A DNA stretch of 64,000 bases, taken from assembly GCA_040879985.1 (NCBI GenBank), contig JBBDJH010000002.1, positions 1 through 64,000 on the forward strand. Direction: 5' to 3'. Position numbers and translations under genes: made by a program. Each line of letters begins with the position of its first letter. Position 1 is the first letter of the stretch. The notes under the pieces are model-generated. The model worked only from the letters and a program-made list of their open reading frames with translations, searched no databases and had not been told where the DNA came from. The DNA is from VRUE01 sp040879985. GTDB taxonomy: Bacteria; Actinomycetota; Thermoleophilia; Solirubrobacterales; 70-9. Shown here piece after piece: positions 58,004 to 64,000 of this stretch.

Positions 58004-58282
58004 ATGACCGCCGCAGAGCAACGTCGCGAGGAAGAGCACTTCCGCAAGGTGGAGGGCGCGATGCTCTACGTCGAAGATGCTGCCCGCCGCCTCGACGAAG
58101 CGGCTAAGGAACTCAGGAAGGACGAAGCTGCGCCGTACCTGATCGCTGCTCTGGAGACGGCGGCTGCGGCGGCGCGGGCCGATCACTCGCAGCTGATGAA
58201 ATCGGTCTACTGGCGGGCGCCGTCCGCTGAGCAAGCCGAGCTGGTCCCGATCGCCGAAGAGCAGCAGCGACTCGCCTCCTGA
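58004..58282 (+). CDS. small helical protein upstream of the MmeI-like gene
   Basis: 92 aa, almost entirely alpha-helical (REEEHFRKVEGAMLYVEDAA, then RRLDEAAKELRKDEA). A TAGAGT box ends 7 nt before the ATG. The restriction-modification gene starts 13 nt after its stop, so the two are co-transcribed. It could be a controller or an accessory protein, but it has no visible DNA-binding motif. Confidence 0.6.
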   Translation: MTAAEQRREEEHFRKVEGAMLYVEDAARRLDEAAKELRKDEAAPYLIAALETAAAAARADHSQLMKSVYWRAPSAEQAELVPIAEEQQRLAS

Positions 58283-58295
58283 GATACGCGCTCCG

Positions 58296-60995
58296 ATGCC
58301 TCTGACCGGCGAGGAGATCAGGGCCAACCTGACGCGGTTCGTCGCACGCTGGAGCGTCCGGGACGGCAACGAGCGCGGTGAGGCGCAGACGTTCCTCACG
58401 GAGCTCTTTGATTGTTATGGGAAGCGCCTCTCCGACGTCGCCGAGTTCGAGCGCTTCCAGGCCGGCGGGTTCGTCGACCTGATCTGGCCCCGTGTCTGCA
58501 TCGTCGAGATGAAGTCGGCGAGCGAGGCGAAGCGCCTGTCGAAGCACCGCGACCAGGCCCTTGCCTACTGGCGCGGCGCCGCCAACGCGGCGGAGAACAT
58601 CCCCGCACCCGAATACGTGATGCTCTGCGCCTTCAAGAGCTTCGAGGTTTGGGAGCCCGGTAGGTACCCGGACGCCCCGCGCGTCAAGTTCGATCTCGAG
58701 GAGCTGCCGGACCGCTACTCATCACTTCTCTTCCTGGTCGGCGACGAGCCGGTGTTCGCCGCTCGCCACGAGGCCGTCACGCTCGAGGCGGTCGGCAAGC
58801 TCGCCGCCCTCTACCAGCAGCTCGATCAGCGTGGGGAGGGGGACCTGCAGTCGCGTCGCCGCTTTGTCCTGCAGGCGGTGTGGTGCATGTTCGCGGAGGA
58901 TCTGGGGCAGATTCCCGGCCAGGGATTCACCCGGATCGTTGACGACCTGATCGCCAATCCGCGCCGCTCCAGCGCCGACGACCTGGGACGCCTCTTCGAG
59001 TACCTCGACGATCCGGACCCGCAGCGCCCGACCCACGGGCTCTATGCTGGCGTGCCGTACGCGAACGGGTCACTGTTCAGCGAGCCGAGCCGCCTCGATC
59101 TCACCCCGGAGGAGCTCCTCCTGCTGCGCGAAGTCAGCAGCTCCAACTGGCGGGAGGTCCAGCCCTCGATCTTCGGCTCGCTCCTGCAGGGGGTGTTCGG
59201 GCATGAAAAGCAGTGGAGTCTCGGCGCCCACTACACGCACGAGTCGGAGATCCAGAAGATCGTGATGCCGACGATCGTCGAGCCGTGGACCAAGCGGATC
59301 GAGGGCCTGTCGAGCTACAAGGATGCGCGCAAGGCCCAGAGCGACCTTCTCAACTATGTCGTGCTCGACCCGGCCTGCGGCTCCGGCAACTTCCTCTACG
59401 TCGCCTATAGGGAGCTGCGGCGCATTGAGGCCAGCCTGGCCGCCCGCACGGCCGAGCTGGCCCAGGCTGAGGGGCGACCGGCCCAAGAAGGCCTCAGCGC
59501 ATTCTTTCCCTTGCAGAACATGCGCGGCATCGAGATCGAGCAGTTCGGGGTCGATCTGGCGCGGGTGACTCTCTGGATGGGGCACAAGCTCGCGGTCGAG
59601 GAGCTTGACCTCGACGAGAGCACGCTGCCGCTCGCGGACCTCTCCGGCATCCGCCGCTCCGATGCGCTTCGGGTCGAGTGGGACGAGGCCAACGCGATCA
59701 TCGGCAACCCGCCCTACCACGGCTCCCAGAACCTCCGCAAGATCCTCGACGAGGAGTACATCGACTGGCTGAAGGACCAGTTCGGCGCCGGTCTGAAGGA
59801 TCTCTGCGTCTACTGGTTTCGACGCGCCGCCGAGCAGATGCGACCCGGCGATCGCGCCGGCCTCGTCGGCACGAACTCGATCAGTCAGAACCGGGCGCGG
59901 GGGGCGAGTCTCAACTACATCGTCGGGCAGGGCGGCGTGATCACCGATGCCGTTTCGCGCCAGAAGTGGCCGGGCGAGGCTGTCGTCAACGTCAGCATCG
60001 TCAACTGGGTGCAGCAGCCGGATGAGCCACCGGAGCGCTTTGTGCTTGACGGTGAACCGGTCGAGGGGATTAACACCCGCCTGGGTGAGTCGAAGCTGGC
60101 GATCGAGGAGTACGAGCCGCTGCCGGCGAACAAGGGCCGTTCGTTCCAGGGGCCGATCCCAGCCGGGAATTTCTACTTGGAGCCCGACGAGGCACGCGCG
60201 ATTCTTGACCGGGACGGTGCGAACTACGAGGAGGTTGTGCGGCCCTACCTGATCGGTGACGACATCACCGAGGAGCCGGAGCAGCAGCCGCGGCGTTTCA
60301 TTGTCGATTTCGGCTTCATCGCCCTGGAGGAGGCGATGAAGTATCCGGCTGCACTTGAGGTTGTGCGTGAGCGCGTGAAGCCTGAACGTGACGTGAATCG
60401 AGACAAGGGATTTCGAGAGCTTTGGTGGCGCTTCGGCCGCCCCCGGGGTGAGATGCGAAAGGCGATCGAGCCTCTCTCTCGGTACATCGCCGGCAACCGG
60501 ATCGGCAAGCGCTTCCTCTTCTGCTGGGCGGATGCCTCCGTCTGCCCGAGCGACCTGACGATTGTCTTCGCCTTCGACGACGACTACTCGATGGGGGTGC
60601 TCACCTCCTCGACCCACGGTGCGTGGGCGCGGGCGGAGTCATCGACGCTCAGGGTCGACCTCCGCTACACGCCGACCTCCTGCTTCGAGACTTTCCCCTG
60701 GCCGCACCCCGACGATGGGGATCGCAACGAGATCGGCGAGATCACCAAGGATCTGATCGAGCGCCGCCAGGCGATCTGCGTCGAGAACGAGATTGGCCTC
60801 ACTGACCTCTACAACCAGGTCGACGAGGGCGCATGGTCGGACATCGCCGACCTTCACCGTCGGCTCGACGAGGCCGTCGCCCACGCCTACGGCTGGGACC
60901 GAGCCATCGCCCACGATCCCCTGGAGATCAAGGCCCGTCTCGCCGAGCTGCACGCGAGCATCGTGGATGGGGCTCCGTACGCGCCGTTCGACTGA
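58296..60995 (+). CDS. MmeI-like type IIL restriction-modification enzyme
   Basis: 899 aa. The N-terminal nuclease has GFVDLIWPRVCIVEMKSASE, a D-x9-ExK site (Asp61, Glu71, Lys73). A helical spacer follows. The adenine methyltransferase core has LDPACGSGNFLYVAYREL at about 355 and NPPY at about 471. The C-terminal part holds the target-recognition region and ends in a helical tail. Such enzymes methylate one strand of an asymmetric site and cut at a fixed distance. It is a complete single-gene defence system and the main cargo of the island. No separate specificity subunit is needed. Confidence 0.88.
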   Translation: MPLTGEEIRANLTRFVARWSVRDGNERGEAQTFLTELFDCYGKRLSDVAEFERFQAGGFVDLIWPRVCIVEMKSASEAKRLSKHRDQALAYWRGAANAAENIPAPEYVMLCAFKSFEVWEPGRYPDAPRVKFDLEELPDRYSSLLFLVGDEPVFAARHEAVTLEAVGKLAALYQQLDQRGEGDLQSRRRFVLQAVWCMFAEDLGQIPGQGFTRIVDDLIANPRRSSADDLGRLFEYLDDPDPQRPTHGLYAGVPYANGSLFSEPSRLDLTPEELLLLREVSSSNWREVQPSIFGSLLQGVFGHEKQWSLGAHYTHESEIQKIVMPTIVEPWTKRIEGLSSYKDARKAQSDLLNYVVLDPACGSGNFLYVAYRELRRIEASLAARTAELAQAEGRPAQEGLSAFFPLQNMRGIEIEQFGVDLARVTLWMGHKLAVEELDLDESTLPLADLSGIRRSDALRVEWDEANAIIGNPPYHGSQNLRKILDEEYIDWLKDQFGAGLKDLCVYWFRRAAEQMRPGDRAGLVGTNSISQNRARGASLNYIVGQGGVITDAVSRQKWPGEAVVNVSIVNWVQQPDEPPERFVLDGEPVEGINTRLGESKLAIEEYEPLPANKGRSFQGPIPAGNFYLEPDEARAILDRDGANYEEVVRPYLIGDDITEEPEQQPRRFIVDFGFIALEEAMKYPAALEVVRERVKPERDVNRDKGFRELWWRFGRPRGEMRKAIEPLSRYIAGNRIGKRFLFCWADASVCPSDLTIVFAFDDDYSMGVLTSSTHGAWARAESSTLRVDLRYTPTSCFETFPWPHPDDGDRNEIGEITKDLIERRQAICVENEIGLTDLYNQVDEGAWSDIADLHRRLDEAVAHAYGWDRAIAHDPLEIKARLAELHASIVDGAPYAPFD

Positions 60996-61254
60996 TGGAT
61001 TGTGTAAAAAGGTGAGGCCGCCTTGCGGCGGCCCCCTCCGGCTCCCGAAGCAACCGGAGTAAGCGCGCGCACGGTAGCAGGGGGTGTCGGGTCCCCGCGC
61101 CGGGGAAGGGCCGAAAAGCAGCCGCCAAGCTTGTCCGGGACCTTCGAAAACTTGGTCCCGAAAATGGTCCCCGACTCCACCGAGCTCAGCCGAGCTCCTT
61201 GGGCGTGATTCGCTCTCTCGGGCCAGATTCGGCTCCACAGACACCTTCCGGCGC
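60996..61254. other. right end of the island, non-coding
   Basis: No gene. It contains a strong hairpin at 61016-61033 and two GGTCCC words 16 nt apart in an A-rich context near 61155-61171. Confidence 0.4.
61016..61033. terminator. GC-rich hairpin downstream of the MmeI-like gene
   Basis: GGCCGCC-TTGC-GGCGGCC. Five A precede it (61006-61010), so on the minus strand the stem is followed by TTTTT; on the plus strand there is no T-run. Confidence 0.55.
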
Positions 61255-61300
61255 GACTCATAATCCGTCGGTCGAAGGTTCGAGTCCTTCCCGCCCCACT
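61255..61300 (+). repeat. attR: 46-bp copy of the tRNA 3' part
   Basis: It is identical to 56991-57036. Its last two bases form part of the stop codon (TAG on the minus strand, 61299-61301) of the neighbouring nucleotidyltransferase gene. Confidence 0.9.
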
Positions 61301-61820
61301 ACTCTTTGAACAGGTCGTCGACTGCCGTGCGAAACGAGGCCGGATCGATGGCCGGGAAGCGGTATAGCTCTGGCTCGATTGCTTCGAACTGGACGAGGGC
61401 ATCGGCTGGGTTGACCAGGCCCGCGGCGATCATCTCGTGAACGTCGCGTATGTCCTTCTCATGACCCCGCTCCGCCTTCGAGAGCGCCTGGGCGACCGGG
61501 TCGAAGTGATGGAACGAGAGCTTGCCCTCTTGGCGGATCAGGGGGCTGCGCTCCTCCCATCCCCCCGGCAGGGGGATGAAGTCGGACGGAGCCGCCAGCT
61601 CGACGTTGAGGTTCAACGCTTCCTTGAGTCGGGGGATCTCGCGGAGGATCTCGTCGCGGTCGGGCATCAGCTTGATGTCGACATCGATGGTCGTCTCCCG
61701 CCAGCCGTGGAGTACCGCGGTCGCCCCGCCAGTGAGGTAGACGCGGCCCTTCACCTGAACCGCTCGTCCCAGCTCCCGCATGAACTTCTCGATGCGAGTG
61801 GAGTCGACTAGTTCGCGCAT
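61299..61820 (-). CDS. nucleotidyltransferase-fold protein (DUF6036/AbiEii-like)
   Basis: 173 aa. VYLTGGATAVLHGWRETTID followed by VDIKLMPD is the GG-x-x-x-x-HG-x-R-x-T-x-D-x-D pattern of minimal nucleotidyltransferases used as toxins or modifiers. The C-terminal half (RGHEKDIRDVHEMIAAGLVN) matches the DUF6036 tail. The stop codon is completed by the end of attR, so integration may have changed its 3' end. It overlaps the upstream partner gene by 13 nt. Confidence 0.75.
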   Translation of the reverse strand: MRELVDSTRIEKFMRELGRAVQVKGRVYLTGGATAVLHGWRETTIDVDIKLMPDRDEILREIPRLKEALNLNVELAAPSDFIPLPGGWEERSPLIRQEGKLSFHHFDPVAQALSKAERGHEKDIRDVHEMIAAGLVNPADALVQFEAIEPELYRFPAIDPASFRTAVDDLFKE

Positions 61821-62092
61821 GCGGCCGCTCGCTCGAAGCTGACGAGGCGGCGGATCAGGGCGTTGTAGGCCGAGTGGGCGGCGTTGCCCTTCTCCTGCGC
61901 GAGGTGCAGGTACAGCTTGTGCTCGGGGTCCGGGATCGGCGAGGACAACTCGACACCTACCGTTCGCAGGCGCGGCGCGCCGATCGAGACGAGCAGTGCC
62001 TCGGCGGATTCGACGCCGGAACTCAGGTCCGCGACCCCGCGCCGAATCAGGTCGGCACCGGGGAGCGTCTCCAGATCGGCCAGCATCGCCAT
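61808..62092 (-). CDS. partner protein of the nucleotidyltransferase
   Basis: 94 aa from ATG 62092, 7 nt after a TACCCT box on the minus strand. LETLPGADLIRRGVADLSSG and LHLAQEKGNAAHSAYNALIR are conserved-looking helical parts. The overlap with the nucleotidyltransferase suggests a two-gene toxin-antitoxin-like unit in which this is the first gene. It has no HEPN RX4-6H motif, so it is not an MNT-HEPN pair. Confidence 0.6.
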   Translation of the reverse strand: MAMLADLETLPGADLIRRGVADLSSGVESAEALLVSIGAPRLRTVGVELSSPIPDPEHKLYLHLAQEKGNAAHSAYNALIRRLVSFERAAACAN

Positions 62093-62139
62093 CTCCGAGA
62101 GGGTAGCGACGGCTGTGGGTCTTAAGGGCCAGCGGCCGG

Positions 62140-62889
62140 TCAGGCGGCCTTCTGGGCGATCACCGCGATGTAGTGGAGCGGCTCGCCGCTGACCGAGACT
62201 CGGTGCTGGTAGCGGTGGCGGGTGTGCTCGACCAGCTCGCCCTCCTCGAGCATGCGCTCGAGCAGGCGGGCGAAGCCGCTTGCGTCGCCGTTGGCGATGA
62301 ACTGGTCGCGGATGTTGAAGGCGATCCAGCCGTCCGGAGCGACCAGGTCGTAGGCGGCGCGGAAGGCGTCCGGCGGCATGTCGCCGAAGCCGAGCGCGGC
62401 GACGCAAGTGAGGCAGTTGAAGCCGCGCTCCTCGAGCTCGCCGCGGATCGCCGGGTCGAGCTCGGTCAGGTCCAGTGCGTGGTAGGCGTCGTACAGGCCC
62501 GGTCGGTCCCGTTCGGCGGCCTCCTTCGCCTCGTCCAGCAGATCGACACCGACGATCGAGCTCGCGCCGATCTTGGCCAGCTCCTCGGCGACCATCCCGT
62601 TGCCGGCGCCGAGATCGACGACGCGCAGCTCATTCGGGTTCTGGTCCTGGCGGACCAGGGTCTGGTCGAGGAGATCGACGACGACCTGCGGCGAGCGGCA
62701 GCTCAGCACGTCGGTGAAGATCCGCTCGTAGAGGCCGGGAACCGCGTATATCTCGTCGTAGTCGTGACAGCGGATGCGCCGCCGCTCACCGTCCTCGACG
62801 ATCTCGAAGAACTCTTCGTCCTGGTCGAGCGTGAACGCGCCGGCGCTCGGCAGATGAACCTGGAGGTTTTCCTCGGACAGCGTGGACAT
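62140..62889 (-). CDS. class I SAM-dependent methyltransferase
   Basis: 249 aa from ATG 62889 behind AAGGAG. SAM motifs are LRVVDLGAGNGMVAEELAKI and SSIVGVDLLDEAKEAAERDR, then FNCLTCVAALGFGDMPPDAF and LVAPDGWIAFNIRDQF. The N-terminal HDYDEIYAVPGLYERIFTDV is shared by a group of small uncharacterised methyltransferases. The substrate is unknown. Confidence 0.85.
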   Translation of the reverse strand: MSTLSEENLQVHLPSAGAFTLDQDEEFFEIVEDGERRRIRCHDYDEIYAVPGLYERIFTDVLSCRSPQVVVDLLDQTLVRQDQNPNELRVVDLGAGNGMVAEELAKIGASSIVGVDLLDEAKEAAERDRPGLYDAYHALDLTELDPAIRGELEERGFNCLTCVAALGFGDMPPDAFRAAYDLVAPDGWIAFNIRDQFIANGDASGFARLLERMLEEGELVEHTRHRYQHRVSVSGEPLHYIAVIAQKAA

Positions 62890-63100
62890 ACGCTCCTTTT
62901 GTGTCGTTATGCCGCCGGAGGCGACCCCTTCAGTGCGTGCCACGCCTGACCGGCGGACGCGAACTACGCTCGGCGACGTGACTCTCGTCGAGGCCGCTGA
63001 ACCACGCTTAACGCTATAGGCATTCACTCGGCCATGCCATCTCGCCGGCTTTTAGAATGGGGCCTTGCCGTCCGTCCGTTCACCAACGAGAGGAGTCGAT

Positions 63101-63484
63101 GTGTCGGTTGAAGATCTGAAACGAGGGTGGGCGCGGCGCCGGCCGGCCATGCTTGCGGTGCTGGCGGTCGGGGTGGCTGGAGTCGCCTGGGCCGGCTGCG
63201 GCAGCGACGGCGACAACGACTCCCCGAGCAACGCCCAGGAGCGGATCGAACAGGGAGCCGCGGAAGCGAAGCAGGGGATAGAGAAGGCCAAGGACGAGGT
63301 CCAGCAGGGCTTCGAGAAGGCCGAAAAGGAAGCCAAGCAGGGGGCCGACCAGGGTTCGAACGAGGCGCAGCAGGGGATCGAGAAGGGGAAGGAAGAGGCT
63401 CAGCAGGGGCTCGAAAAGGGCAGGGAAGAAGCGGAGCGGGGGATCGAAGAAGCCGAAAAACAGGCGCAGGAGTACCTGCCCTAG
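63101..63484 (+). CDS. lipoprotein-like protein with 11-residue amphipathic repeats
   Basis: 127 aa from GTG 63101 behind AGGAG. An N-terminal hydrophobic segment ending WAGC may be lipidated. Residues 50-120 repeat an 11-residue unit of the type EEAQQGLEKGR about six times, as in apolipoprotein- or LEA-like helices. It would form a long amphipathic helix outside the membrane. It converges with the HD-GYP gene, whose stop overlaps its own. Confidence 0.7.
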   Translation: MSVEDLKRGWARRRPAMLAVLAVGVAGVAWAGCGSDGDNDSPSNAQERIEQGAAEAKQGIEKAKDEVQQGFEKAEKEAKQGADQGSNEAQQGIEKGKEEAQQGLEKGREEAERGIEEAEKQAQEYLP

Positions 63485-64000
63485 GCGGGCGCGGCGATCG
63501 GGGCCTCTTCGGCAACCTCGACGGCGAGGGTCTCGACGATGCGCGGGTCGAACTGGTTACCCGAGTTGCGGCGCAGCTCGGCCAGCGCCTCGGCGGCGTC
63601 GGCCGGCTCCCGGTGTGGGCGCCGGCCGGTGATCGCCGCGAAGGCGACCGCGACGGCGATCACACGCGACCCGATCGGGATCGCCTCGCCGGCCAGCCCG
63701 TCGGGGTAGCCGCTGCCGTCGAAATGCTCGGCGCTGGAGCGCACCAGGTGGGCGACCGGCGCCAGGCCGGGGGCGGCGGCGACGATTTTCTCGCCCTCGG
63801 CGGTGTGACTGCGGACAATCGCCCGCTCGCCTTCGTCGAGCGCGGACTTCTCGAGCACGGATTCCGGCATCGCCAACAAACCCGCCTGCTGAAGCTCCGC
63901 GGCGAGCGCGATGTCATCGATCTCCTCGCGGTCCAGTTGCAGCCGGCGGGCCAGCGAGATCGCCATGTAGGCGGCGACCCGCAGGTTGTCGCGGAGCTCG
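63481..64000 (-). CDS. degenerate HD-GYP-domain protein, 5' end outside window
   Basis: The frame runs off the window at 64000; at least 172 residues are visible. The GYP half is intact: VRSHTAEGEKIVAAAPGLAP and SAEHFDGSGYPDGLAGEAIP. The HD dyad, expected in the LLHDIGK motif, reads ALAAELQQAGLLAMP, so the metal-binding His-Asp is Gln-Gln. It may bind c-di-GMP or partners without hydrolysing it, or be a response-regulator output. An N-terminal sensor domain may lie outside the window. Confidence 0.82.
   Translation of the reverse strand, partial: ELRDNLRVAAYMAISLARRLQLDREEIDDIALAAELQQAGLLAMPESVLEKSALDEGERAIVRSHTAEGEKIVAAAPGLAPVAHLVRSSAEHFDGSGYPDGLAGEAIPIGSRVIAVAVAFAAITGRRPHREPADAAEALAELRRNSGNQFDPRIVETLAVEVAEEAPIAAPA

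Larger units (their letters stand above)
57037..61254. mobile_element. 4.2-kb tRNA-integrated genomic island carrying a restriction-modification enzyme
   Basis: The segment lies between the two 46-bp repeats. It holds a helical unknown protein, a decayed HNH gene, a small helical protein and an MmeI-like enzyme. No integrase is present, so it is either a satellite mobilised in trans or the residue of a larger element. Confidence 0.78.

Noticed and set aside
61255..61300. Second tRNA gene
   Set aside because: Only the anticodon-to-3' part is present; the acceptor 5' strand and D arm are missing. It is an att repeat.

Overview
The window comes from a high-G+C actinobacterium, most probably of the Thermoleophilia (Solirubrobacterales or a relative). 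This rests on the codon bias, on the order tlyA-nadK-recN-steA-steB-pyrG-xerD that mycobacteria share, and on gene types common in that class: DUF3866, an ECF sigma fused to its anti-sigma, and secreted Cys-repeat proteins. Two N runs (100 N at 8387-8486, 10 N at 23620-23629) show it is a scaffold, probably of draft or metagenome origin; both fall in repeat structures. No rRNA, CRISPR array or intact integrase was found.

Layout. 1-10300: a CAT tRNA, an M29 aminopeptidase, formimidoyltransferase, a metallo-beta-lactamase-fold hydrolase, hisS-aspS, an IscU-like/MnmA fusion, a gap-broken tandem-repeat secreted protein and an ECF sigma/anti-sigma fusion. 10363-19350: alaS-ruvX-mltG-aroE and aroC-aroKB-aroQ-pepQ, covering most of the late shikimate pathway plus cell-wall and tRNA functions. 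19430-24750: an insertion that separates pepQ from efp-nusB. It holds a diguanylate cyclase, an M42 peptidase, a secreted protein and a lower-G+C patch of small DNA-binding proteins, one pseudogene and a possible toxin-antitoxin pair. 24803-28825: efp-nusB-(xseB-like)-ispA-dxs. 28826-36850: an accessory region with three copies of one dispersed repeat, two bearing terminators. It holds DNA glycosylase, methyltransferase and GNAT genes, an odd tRNA and a cluster of VapBC-type modules, several of them damaged. 36851-52533: a dense housekeeping run (tlyA, nadK, recN, steA, steB, a MraY-like transferase, pyrG, an M20 peptidase, DUF3866, xerD, mutM, recO, dgt, dnaG). 52586-57034: an HTH-HNH protein, tRNA-Asn, a glycosyltransferase, an SDR, a thioredoxin-like lipoprotein, an HPt protein and a CAT tRNA. 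57037-61254: a 4.2-kb island bounded by a 46-bp copy of the 3' part of that tRNA, carrying an MmeI-like restriction-modification enzyme. 61299-64000: a nucleotidyltransferase pair, a methyltransferase, a helical lipoprotein and a degenerate HD-GYP gene.

Much of the core is organised as stop/start-overlapping operons. Outside operons, a TANNNT box ends 6-9 nt before the start codon in over twenty genes, which points to widespread leaderless transcription; I used it to choose several starts. The most distinctive signals are the IscU-MnmA fusion, the tRNA-bounded restriction island, the repeat-flanked toxin-antitoxin cluster, the palindrome embedded in the DUF3866 gene and the family of stop-codon-linked inverted repeats.
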